A DNA stretch of 64,000 bases. Origin: Magnetospirillum sp. 15-1 (GTDB lineage: Bacteria > Pseudomonadota > Alphaproteobacteria > Rhodospirillales > Magnetospirillaceae). The stretch lies in assembly GCF_900184795.1 (NCBI RefSeq), contig NZ_FXXN01000025.1, positions 46,464 to 110,463 on the forward strand. The letters run 5' to 3'. Of this stretch, positions 56,974 through 64,000 are shown piece after piece (position 1 is the first letter of the stretch; each line of letters begins with the position of its first letter). A program made the position numbers and the translations under genes. The notes under the pieces were generated by a model. It was not told the origin of the DNA. It saw nothing but the letters and a program-made list of their open reading frames with translations, and ran no database searches.

Positions 56974-58429
56974 CATGACGGCGACCGCGCCCTCCCGCGA
57001 CGTGACCATCACCGGTCTGACCGCCGATTCGCGCGCGGTGGCGCCCGGCTACCTGTTCGCCGCCCTGCCCGGCACCAGGGCCGACGGCCGCGCCTTCATC
57101 CCCGCCGCCATCGCCGCCGGCGCCGTGGCCGTGCTGGCCCCCGAGGGCTCGCGCATCGAGCTGCCGCCCGAGGTGGTCCTGGTCACCGATGCCAATCCGC
57201 GTCGCCGCTTCGCCCTGATGGCCTCGGCCTTCCACGGCGCCCAGCCCAAGGTGATGGCCGCCGTCACCGGCACCAACGGCAAGACCTCCACCGCCGACTT
57301 CTTCCGCCAGATCATGACGCGCCTGGGCCATGCCTCGGCGGCCATCGGCACGCTCGGCATCATCGCGCCGGGCTGGGACAATTCCGGCGGCCTGACCACC
57401 CCCGATCCGGCCGGGCTGCATGCCGATCTGGCCCGTCTGGCCGGCATGGGCGTCACCCACGCCTGCATGGAGGCCTCCAGCCACGGCCTCGACCAGCACC
57501 GCCTGGACGGCGTCCGGCTGGCCGCCGCCGCCTTCACCAACCTGACGCGCGACCATCTCGACTACCACGCCGACATGGACGCCTATGCCGAGGCCAAGCT
57601 GCGGCTGTTCGCCGAAGTGCTGCCCGAAGGCGCCACCGCGGTGATCAACGCCGATTCCGATCTGGCGCCCCGCGTGGTCGAGCTGTGCGCCAAGCGCGAC
57701 ATCAAGGTGCTGGGCTACGGCCGCGCCGCCACTCATTTGCGCCTGATCGCCGTGCGGCCCACCGCCCGCGGTCAGGACCTGAAGCTGGAGATCATGGGCA
57801 AGGCCGCCACCATCCATCTGCCGCTGGCCGGCCGTTTCCAGGCCGACAACGCCCTGGCCGCCTTAGGCCTCGCCCTGGCCTCTGGCGCCGATTCCGATGC
57901 CGCCCTCGCCGCCCTCGAGCATCTGGTGGGCGTGCCCGGCCGCCTGCAGAAGGTGGCCGAACGCGCCAACGGCGCCCCGGTCTATGTGGATTACGCCCAC
58001 ACCCCCGATGCGCTGGAAACCGTGCTGAAGGCGCTGCGCCCCCACGCCGCCCGCCGTCTGGTCGCCGTGTTCGGCTGCGGCGGCGACCGCGACCCCGGCA
58101 AGCGTCCGCTGATGGGCACCATCGGCTGCCGTCTGGCCGACGCCATGATCGTCACCGACGACAATCCCCGCTCCGAGGACCCCGCCGCAATCCGTGCCGC
58201 CGTGCGTGGCGTCTGCCCGGCCGGCATCGAGATCGGCGACCGCCGCGAGGCCATCCGCGCCGCCGTCGCCGGCCTGCAGAAGGGTGATGTGCTGGTGGTC
58301 GCCGGCAAGGGCCACGAGCGCGGCCAGATCGTCGGCGCGGCCGTCCTGCCCTTCGACGATGCCGAGGAAGCCCAGGACGCGGTCCGCCTCGCCGACGCCC
58401 CTCCTTCCATCGAAGGGAGCGCGTCATGA
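56951..58429 (+). CDS. murE: UDP-MurNAc-tripeptide synthetase MurE
   Basis: A 492-residue Mur ligase adding meso-diaminopimelate. The ATP site TGTNGKTSTADFF (about residue 105-117), the carbamoyl-Lys region, and DNPRSEDP (about 410), the motif specific for mDAP-adding enzymes, are present. The GTG at 56951 follows GGAGGAGGCC and lies inside the end of ftsI, so translation is coupled. murF starts in its stop codon region (ATGA). Confidence 0.97.
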   Translation: MKLRRLSDMTATAPSRDVTITGLTADSRAVAPGYLFAALPGTRADGRAFIPAAIAAGAVAVLAPEGSRIELPPEVVLVTDANPRRRFALMASAFHGAQPKVMAAVTGTNGKTSTADFFRQIMTRLGHASAAIGTLGIIAPGWDNSGGLTTPDPAGLHADLARLAGMGVTHACMEASSHGLDQHRLDGVRLAAAAFTNLTRDHLDYHADMDAYAEAKLRLFAEVLPEGATAVINADSDLAPRVVELCAKRDIKVLGYGRAATHLRLIAVRPTARGQDLKLEIMGKAATIHLPLAGRFQADNALAALGLALASGADSDAALAALEHLVGVPGRLQKVAERANGAPVYVDYAHTPDALETVLKALRPHAARRLVAVFGCGGDRDPGKRPLMGTIGCRLADAMIVTDDNPRSEDPAAIRAAVRGVCPAGIEIGDRREAIRAAVAGLQKGDVLVVAGKGHERGQIVGAAVLPFDDAEEAQDAVRLADAPPSIEGSAS

Positions 58430-59826
58430 TCCGCCCGCTGTGGACCTCGGCCGAAGTCGCCGCCGCCGTGGCGGGCACCCCCTCCGGCCCCGCCTGGGAA
58501 GCCAACGGCGTGTCCATCGACAGCCGCAGCATCGAGTCCGGCGATCTGTTCATCGCGCTCGAAGGCCCCAACCACGACGGCCACGACCACGTGGCCTCGG
58601 CCCTGGCCAATGGCGCCGCCGCCGCCATCGTCCACAGGCTGCCCGAGGGCACCAACGAGGACGCCCCCCTGCTGCTGGTCAAGGACACCATGGCCGCGCT
58701 GCAGGACTTAGGGACCGCCTCGCGCGCCCGCAGCCACGCCCATATCGTCGCGGTGACCGGCAGCGTCGGCAAGACCGGCACCAAGGAGATGCTGGCCCTG
58801 GCGCTGTCCGACCAGGGCACCACCCATTGCAGCGTCGGCAGCTTCAACAATCACTGGGGCGTGCCGCTGTCGCTGGCCCGCATGCCCACCGCCGTGCAAT
58901 ACGCCATCTTCGAGATCGGCATGAACCATCCGGGCGAGATCACCCCGCTGGTCCGCATGGTGCGCCCGCACGTGGCGGCGATCACCACGGTCGAGGCGGT
59001 GCATATGGAGTTCTTCGGCTCCACCGCCGAGATCGCCGCCGCCAAGGCCGAGATTTTTGACGGGATCGAGGCCGGCGGCATCGCCGTGCTGCCCCGCGAC
59101 AACGCCCATTTCGCCTTCCTGGCCGAGAGAGCCGCCAAGGCCGGCATCAAGGATGTCCGCACCTTCGGCAACCACATCGAGGCCACCGCCCGCCTGCTGG
59201 ATTGCGCCGTCGATCCCCAGTCCACGGCGGTGTTCGCCCTGGTGGCCGACCAGCCGCTGTCCTATCGGGTCGGCGTCGCCGGGCGGCAATGGGCCATGAA
59301 TTCCCTGGCCGTGCTGCTGGCGGTCGAGGCGCTGGGCGCCGACATCAATCTGGGCGCCATGGCCCTGGCCGCCATGGCGGCGCCCAAGGGGCGCGGCCAG
59401 CGCCGCCGGGTCGAGATGGCGGGCGGCAGCTTCGAGCTGATCGACGAAAGCTACAACGCCTCGCCGGTCTCCATGAAGGCGGCCATCGCCACCCTGGCCT
59501 CGGTGCGGCCCGCCAAGGGCGGCCGGCGCATCGCCGTGCTGGGCGACATGCTGGAACTGGGTCCCCAGGGTCCCGCCCTGCATGCCTCCATCGCGCAGGC
59601 GGCGGAAAGCTGGAACATCGATCTGGTGTTCACCGCCGGGACACTGACCAGCCACCTGCATCAGGCCCTGGCCGAGGGACGCCGGGGCGGCCATGCCGCC
59701 GACGCGGATTCCGTCGCGCCGCTGGTCAAGGCGGCCCTGCGGCCCGGCGACGTGGTGATGGTCAAGGGTTCGGCGGGCAGCCGGATGGGACGTGTGGTCA
59801 ACGCTTTGGCCGAAGGGGGCCGCTGA
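58426..59826 (+). CDS. murF: UDP-MurNAc-tripeptide:D-Ala-D-Ala ligase MurF
   Basis: A 466-residue Mur ligase completing the UDP-MurNAc-pentapeptide. TGSVGKTGTKEM (ATP site, about residue 108-119), FEIGMNHPGEI and the ESYNASPVSMKAA segment are typical of MurF. It overlaps murE by four bases (ATGA), and mraY starts on the base after its stop. Confidence 0.97.
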   Translation: MIRPLWTSAEVAAAVAGTPSGPAWEANGVSIDSRSIESGDLFIALEGPNHDGHDHVASALANGAAAAIVHRLPEGTNEDAPLLLVKDTMAALQDLGTASRARSHAHIVAVTGSVGKTGTKEMLALALSDQGTTHCSVGSFNNHWGVPLSLARMPTAVQYAIFEIGMNHPGEITPLVRMVRPHVAAITTVEAVHMEFFGSTAEIAAAKAEIFDGIEAGGIAVLPRDNAHFAFLAERAAKAGIKDVRTFGNHIEATARLLDCAVDPQSTAVFALVADQPLSYRVGVAGRQWAMNSLAVLLAVEALGADINLGAMALAAMAAPKGRGQRRRVEMAGGSFELIDESYNASPVSMKAAIATLASVRPAKGGRRIAVLGDMLELGPQGPALHASIAQAAESWNIDLVFTAGTLTSHLHQALAEGRRGGHAADADSVAPLVKAALRPGDVVMVKGSAGSRMGRVVNALAEGGR

Positions 59827-60915
59827 ATGCTGTACAATTTCCTCTACCCCCTGGCCGATCAGGTTCCGCTGTTCAACCTGTTCAAATACCTGACCTTCCG
59901 GACGGGCGGCGCGGTGCTGACCGCGCTGATCGTCGCCTTCTTGGTCGGCCCCCGGATCATCGCCTGGCTGCGCCAGTGGCAGAAGCAGGGCCAGCCCATC
60001 CGCGCCGACGGTCCGGAATCCCACCTGCTGACCAAGAAGGGCACGCCCACCATGGGCGGCTTCATGATCCTGCTGGCCCTGTCCATCTCGACCCTGCTGT
60101 GGGCCGACCTGCGCAACCACTATGTCTGGATCGTGCTGCTGGTCACCCTGGGCTACGGCCTGATCGGCTTTTGGGACGATTACCTGAAGGTCTCCAAGAA
60201 GAACCCCAAGGGCGTGCCGGGCAAGGTCAAGCTGGTGGCCGAGATCGCCATCGGCCTGGGCGCCGCAGTCTGGGTCATGAGCCTGCAGCGCGAGCCCCTG
60301 GCCGGCGCCCTGGCGGTGCCGTTCTTCAAGACCGTGCTGCTCCAGCTCTCGTGGTTCTACCTGCCCTTCGCGGTGTTCATCATCGTCGGCGCCGGCAATG
60401 CGGTGAACCTGACCGACGGCCTGGACGGGCTGGCCATCGTGCCGGTGATGATCGCCTCCGGCGTGTTCGCCATCATCTCCTATCTGGTCGGCCACGCCGT
60501 CTTCGCCAACTACCTGCAGATTCACTACGTCTCGGGCTCGGGCGAACTGGCGGTGTTCTGCGGCGCCCTGGTGGGCGCCGGCCTCGGCTTCCTGTGGTTC
60601 AACGCGCCCCCGGCCATGGTGTTCATGGGCGACACCGGCAGTCTGGCGCTAGGCGGCGCGCTGGGCGCCATCAGCGTGGTCACCAAGCACGAGTTGGTGC
60701 TGGGCATCGTCGGCGGCCTGTTCGTTCTGGAAACCGTCTCGGTCATCGTCCAGGTGGCGTCGTTCAAGCTGACCGGCAAACGGGTGTTCCGCATGGCGCC
60801 GCTGCACCATCACTTCGAGAAGAAGGGCTGGGCCGAACCCACCGTGGTCATCCGTTTCTGGATCATCGCCACCATCCTGGCCCTGGCCGGGCTGGCCACC
60901 CTGAAGCTGCGTTGA
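59827..60915 (+). CDS. mraY: Phospho-MurNAc-pentapeptide translocase MraY
   Basis: A 362-residue polytopic membrane enzyme that makes lipid I. About ten TM helices are visible. Key sites are KKGTPTMGG (about residue 70-78), [17 protein letters not shown] (about 195-204), [12 protein letters not shown] and the HHHFEKKGW loop near 325. No gap separates it from murF, consistent with one transcript. Confidence 0.97.
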   Translation: MLYNFLYPLADQVPLFNLFKYLTFRTGGAVLTALIVAFLVGPRIIAWLRQWQKQGQPIRADGPESHLLTKKGTPTMGGFMILLALSISTLLWADLRNHYVWIVLLVTLGYGLIGFWDDYLKVSKKNPKGVPGKVKLVAEIAIGLGAAVWVMSLQREPLAGALAVPFFKTVLLQLSWFYLPFAVFIIVGAGNAVNLTDGLDGLAIVPVMIASGVFAIISYLVGHAVFANYLQIHYVSGSGELAVFCGALVGAGLGFLWFNAPPAMVFMGDTGSLALGGALGAISVVTKHELVLGIVGGLFVLETVSVIVQVASFKLTGKRVFRMAPLHHHFEKKGWAEPTVVIRFWIIATILALAGLATLKLR

Positions 60916-60927
60916 GGTAAACCGGTC

Positions 60928-62301
60928 ATGATCCCCGTCCCCTTCCTCAAAGGTAAGCGCGTTCTGGTGATGGGCCTGGGCAAGTCCGGGACCGCCACGG
61001 CGCGCGCCCTGCTGGCGGCCGGCGCCGGCGTGATGGCCTGGGACGACAGCGAGGCCGGCCGCAAGGCCGCCGCCGAGGCCGGCATCCCCATCCGCGATCC
61101 CGCGCAGATTCCCCTGGAGAAGGCCGATCTGGTGGTGTGGAGCCCCGGCATTCCCCACACCCATCCCCAGCCCCATCCGGTGGCGGAACGGGTCCGCGCG
61201 GCCGGCGTGCCGCTGGTCTGCGACGTGGAACTGCTGGCCCTGGCCAAGGCTGGCAGCCGCATACTGGCCGTCACCGGCACCAACGGCAAGTCGACCACCA
61301 CCACCCTGCTGGCCCATGTGCTGGCCGAGGCCGGCATCGCCGCCGCCGCCGGGGGCAATCTCGGCACGCCCGCCCTGGACCTGCCCGAACTGCCGGGCGA
61401 CGGACGCTATGTGCTGGAACTGTCCTCCTATCAGCTGGAACTGACCAACAGCCTGAAGCTGGGCGTCGCCATCCTGCTCAACGTCACTCCCGACCATCTG
61501 GGCCGCCACGGCGGCATGACCGGCTACATCGCCGCCAAGCGCCGGGTATTCGACTACCTGACCCCCGGCGGCGCCGCGGTGATCAGCGTCGATGACGGCC
61601 CCTGCCGGTCCATTGTCGCCGAACTGTCGCGCATGGGCGTCCGGGTGGTGAAGGTTTCCGTGGAATCCGTGCTGTCCGAGGGCGTTTCCGCCCCCGAAGG
61701 CGTGCTGCTGGACAACGCCAAGCCCATTTGCGACCTCAAGGAGATCGCCAATCTGCCCGGCCGCCACAACTGGCAGAACGCCTGCGCCGTCTACGCCGCC
61801 GCGCGGGCCGAAGGTCTCGCCCCCAAGGTGATCGCCGCAGCGCTCGCCACCTATCCCGGCCTCGGGCATCGCCAGGAGCTGGTGGGCAGCGATCACGGCA
61901 TCGACTGGATCAACGATTCCAAGGCCACCAACGCCGACGCGGTGGAAAAGGCCCTGGTCTGCTACGACCACGTCTACTGGATTGCCGGCGGTCAGGCCAA
62001 GGAAGGCGGCATCGCCTCGCTGGAGAAGCATTTCGGCCGAGTCCAGCATGCCTTCCTGATCGGCGAGGCCAGCGAAGCCTTCGCCGCCACCCTGGAGGGC
62101 AAGGTGCGCTATACCCGCTGCGCCACCCTGGACAAGGCGGTGGCCGCCGCCCGCAATCTGGCGGTGTCCGACGCCATCCCCGGCGCCGTGGTGCTGCTGT
62201 CGCCGGCCTGCGCGTCCTGGGACCAGTTCAAGTCGTTCGAGGATCGCGGCGACACCTTCCGCGCGCTGGTCCAGGCCTTCAGCGACGGAGGGGCGGTATG
62301 A
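60928..62301 (+). CDS. murD: UDP-MurNAc-L-alanine:D-glutamate ligase MurD
   Basis: A 457-residue Mur ligase. The N-terminal MGLGKSGTATARAL substrate-binding loop, the ATP site TGTNGKSTTTTLL (about residue 116-128), ELSSYQLE, and NDSKATNADA are diagnostic. It starts 12 bases after mraY with GAGGTAAACC before the ATG, and overlaps ftsW by four bases. Confidence 0.97.
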   Translation: MIPVPFLKGKRVLVMGLGKSGTATARALLAAGAGVMAWDDSEAGRKAAAEAGIPIRDPAQIPLEKADLVVWSPGIPHTHPQPHPVAERVRAAGVPLVCDVELLALAKAGSRILAVTGTNGKSTTTTLLAHVLAEAGIAAAAGGNLGTPALDLPELPGDGRYVLELSSYQLELTNSLKLGVAILLNVTPDHLGRHGGMTGYIAAKRRVFDYLTPGGAAVISVDDGPCRSIVAELSRMGVRVVKVSVESVLSEGVSAPEGVLLDNAKPICDLKEIANLPGRHNWQNACAVYAAARAEGLAPKVIAAALATYPGLGHRQELVGSDHGIDWINDSKATNADAVEKALVCYDHVYWIAGGQAKEGGIASLEKHFGRVQHAFLIGEASEAFAATLEGKVRYTRCATLDKAVAAARNLAVSDAIPGAVVLLSPACASWDQFKSFEDRGDTFRALVQAFSDGGAV

Positions 62302-63428
62302 GCGTCACCTTCGGGCGCACCGATACCTCCGTCCTGGGCCGCTGGTGGTGGACCGTCGACCGCTGGACCATCGCGGCGCTGTTCCTGTTGGTGGCCGTCG
62401 GCGCCATCCTGACCATGGCGGCCAGCCCGGCGGTGGCCGAGCGCATCGGGGCGCAGAGCTTCCACTTCGTGCGCCGCCAGTTCGTTTTCCTGGCCCCGTC
62501 CATCGCCATCATGCTGGCCGTCTCTCTGCTCAGCCCGAAGCAGGTGCGGCGCATGGCGGTGATCGGCCTGTTGGGCTCCATCGCCCTGCTGGTCCTGGTC
62601 CCGGTGCTGGGCGGCGAGATCAAGGGCGCCAAGCGCTGGCTGAATCTGGCCGGCATCTCCATCCAGCCCTCCGAATTCGTCAAGCCCATGTTCGCGGTGG
62701 TCTCGGCCTGGATGTTCGCCTCGGCCCGCCTGGACCCCGCCTTCCCCGGCCGGGTGATCGCCACCGCCCTTTTCGGCGTGGTCGCCCTCCTGCTGCTGAT
62801 CCAGCCGGACGTGGGCCAGACCGCCATTCTGACCGCCATCTGGGGCACCCAGTTCTTCCTGGCCGGGCTGCCGCTGATCCTGGTGGTCGGCCTGGGATTG
62901 GCGGCGCCCATCGGCATCGTCGGCGCCTATTACGTCTTCCCCCACGTCCAGGCGCGCTTCGACAAGTTCCTCGATCCCTCGGGCAGCGGCGCCTATCAGG
63001 TGACCACCGCGCTCAACGCCTTCAAGAACGGCGGGCTGTTCGGTCGCGGCCCCGGCGAGGGCCGGGTCAAGCTGGTGCTGCCCGACGCCCATACCGACTT
63101 CATCCTGGCGGTGGGCGGCGAGGAATTCGGCGTGGTGCTGTGCCTGTTCGTGGTCATGCTGTTCGCCTTCATCGTGCTGCGCGGCTTCTCGCGCATCCAC
63201 AAGGAGGACAACCTGTTCGTCGTCCTGGCCACCGCCGGACTGCTGGTGCAGTTCGGGCTGCAGGCCATCGTCAACATGGCGTCCACGCTGCGCATGATGC
63301 CGGCCAAGGGCATGACGCTGCCGTTCATCTCCTATGGCGGTTCCTCCATGGTCGCCCTGGCTCTCGGCATGGGCATGGTGCTGGCGCTGACCCGCACCCG
63401 CTACGGCAGGGAGGGCATGGAGGCATGA
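62298..63428 (+). CDS. ftsW: Lipid II polymerase / division protein FtsW
   Basis: A 376-residue SEDS-family glycosyltransferase with about ten TM helices. It polymerises lipid II at the septum with FtsI. KGAKRWLNL with the nearby IQPSEFVK (about residue 110-134), the large periplasmic loop, and LPFISYGGSSMVALALGMGMVL near the C-terminus, which includes the signature, are present. The ATG overlaps the murD stop as ATGA; murG overlaps its stop the same way. Confidence 0.97.
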   Translation: MSVTFGRTDTSVLGRWWWTVDRWTIAALFLLVAVGAILTMAASPAVAERIGAQSFHFVRRQFVFLAPSIAIMLAVSLLSPKQVRRMAVIGLLGSIALLVLVPVLGGEIKGAKRWLNLAGISIQPSEFVKPMFAVVSAWMFASARLDPAFPGRVIATALFGVVALLLLIQPDVGQTAILTAIWGTQFFLAGLPLILVVGLGLAAPIGIVGAYYVFPHVQARFDKFLDPSGSGAYQVTTALNAFKNGGLFGRGPGEGRVKLVLPDAHTDFILAVGGEEFGVVLCLFVVMLFAFIVLRGFSRIHKEDNLFVVLATAGLLVQFGLQAIVNMASTLRMMPAKGMTLPFISYGGSSMVALALGMGMVLALTRTRYGREGMEA

Positions 63429-64000
63429 GCACCAAGCCCCTGATCGCTCTCGCTGCCGGCGGCACCGGCGGCCACGTCTTCCCCGCCGAGGCCCTGGCCT
63501 CGGTACTGCTGGCGCGCGGCTACCGCCTGGCGCTGATCACCGACAAGCGCGGCGCCGCCTACGGCGGCACGCTGGGCAAGCTGGAGACCTTCCGCATCTC
63601 GGCCGGCGGCATCGCCGGGCGCGGCAAGCTTTCTGCCCTGCGCTCCGCGTTGGAACTGGGCCTGGGAATCATCCAGGCCCGATCCATCTTGAAGCGCATC
63701 CGCCCGGCGGCGGTGATCGGCTTCGGCGGCTATGCCTCGGTGCCGGGCATGGCGGCGGCCTCGCTGGCCGGCATTCCCACCGCCATTCACGAGCAGAACG
63801 CCGTGCTGGGCCGCGCCAACCGCCTGCTGGCCGGCCGGGTGCGGCGCATCGCCACCTCGTTCGCCGAGGTCAGCCACGTGGAGGCCAGACTGGTCCCCAA
63901 GCTGGTCCATACCGGCATGCCGGTGCGCGCCGGCATCCTGGCCAGCCGAGAGACGCCCTATCCCGAGATCGGCGCCGAGGGTCCCATCGACCTGCTGGTG
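63425..64000 (+). CDS. murG: UDP-GlcNAc:lipid I transferase MurG (3' end outside window)
   Basis: The first 192 codons of MurG, which makes lipid II. The N-terminal glycine-rich loop AAGGTGGHVFPA, VIGFGGYASVPG and HEQNAVLGRANRLLA are the family signatures. The ATG overlaps the ftsW stop as ATGA. The donor-binding C-terminal half lies beyond base 64000. Confidence 0.97.
   Translation, partial: MSTKPLIALAAGGTGGHVFPAEALASVLLARGYRLALITDKRGAAYGGTLGKLETFRISAGGIAGRGKLSALRSALELGLGIIQARSILKRIRPAAVIGFGGYASVPGMAAASLAGIPTAIHEQNAVLGRANRLLAGRVRRIATSFAEVSHVEARLVPKLVHTGMPVRAGILASRETPYPEIGAEGPIDLLV

Overview
This window is GC-rich chromosomal DNA from an alphaproteobacterium, most likely Magnetospirillum or a close Rhodospirillales relative. 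The evidence is the set of alphaproteobacterial markers (MipZ, FliX, FlaF, FlbT, a one-cysteine DksA, a DUF1491 protein), a motile chemotactic gene set, and a canonical dcw cell-wall/division cluster. The genus is an inference from gene content, not a database match.

Layout: (1) 1-7.7 kb holds the 3' part of a giant Thr/Ser-rich protein made of about 135 octapeptides, then two tandem, one-base-overlapping TPR + O-GlcNAc-transferase-like (GT41) genes, closed by three strong inverted repeats. (2) 7.9-13.1 kb (minus) holds a small hypothetical gene and the overlapping run uvrC, pgsA, mobB, moeA, moaD, moaE (excision repair, phospholipid synthesis, molybdenum cofactor). (3) 13.1-20.4 kb (minus) holds an AT-rich gap with a perfect DnaA box, an SDR overlapping a probable pseudokinase, uvrB, a transmembrane chemoreceptor and an RluA-type pseudouridine synthase. 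(4) 20.5-24.5 kb (plus) is a four-gene overlapping sugar cassette: cytidylyltransferase-like, Gfo/Idh/MocA oxidoreductase, DegT aminotransferase and FemAB/GNAT-like acyltransferase. A third GT41 gene converges on it and diverges from flaF. (5) 26.5-38 kb is mixed: flaF, a cobalamin aminotransferase-like gene without a standard start codon, a FlaG-like gene, an acyl-CoA synthetase with degenerate motifs, DUF3800, a GH114-like lipoprotein or secreted protein, an FAD oxidoreductase, a molybdopterin oxidoreductase, mipZ and a soluble receptor-like protein. (6) 38-46.5 kb is flagellar: dksA and fliX, then flgI, rod-binding flgJ-like, flgN, flgK, flgL, and flbT. (7) 46.5-52.3 kb holds metabolic genes, a cyclic-nucleotide-type K+ channel, a hemerythrin and cheZ. 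(8) 52.4-64 kb holds rnpB (RNase P RNA) and mraZ, rsmH, ftsL, ftsI, murE, murF, mraY, murD, ftsW and the start of murG.

How it fits together: the most striking theme is protein and surface glycosylation next to motility. A repeat protein offering hundreds of Thr/Ser residues sits immediately before two OGT-like enzymes. A third OGT-like enzyme lies between a sugar-biosynthesis cassette and the flagellin regulator flaF. I propose, as inference, that the octapeptide protein is an O-glycosylated surface or extracellular protein modified by its neighbours, and that the third enzyme plus the cassette serve flagellin or another surface target. The repeat array also has a precise higher-order period of 576 bp (24 octapeptides). 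The dcw cluster, RNase P RNA and uvr/mo genes are ordinary housekeeping.
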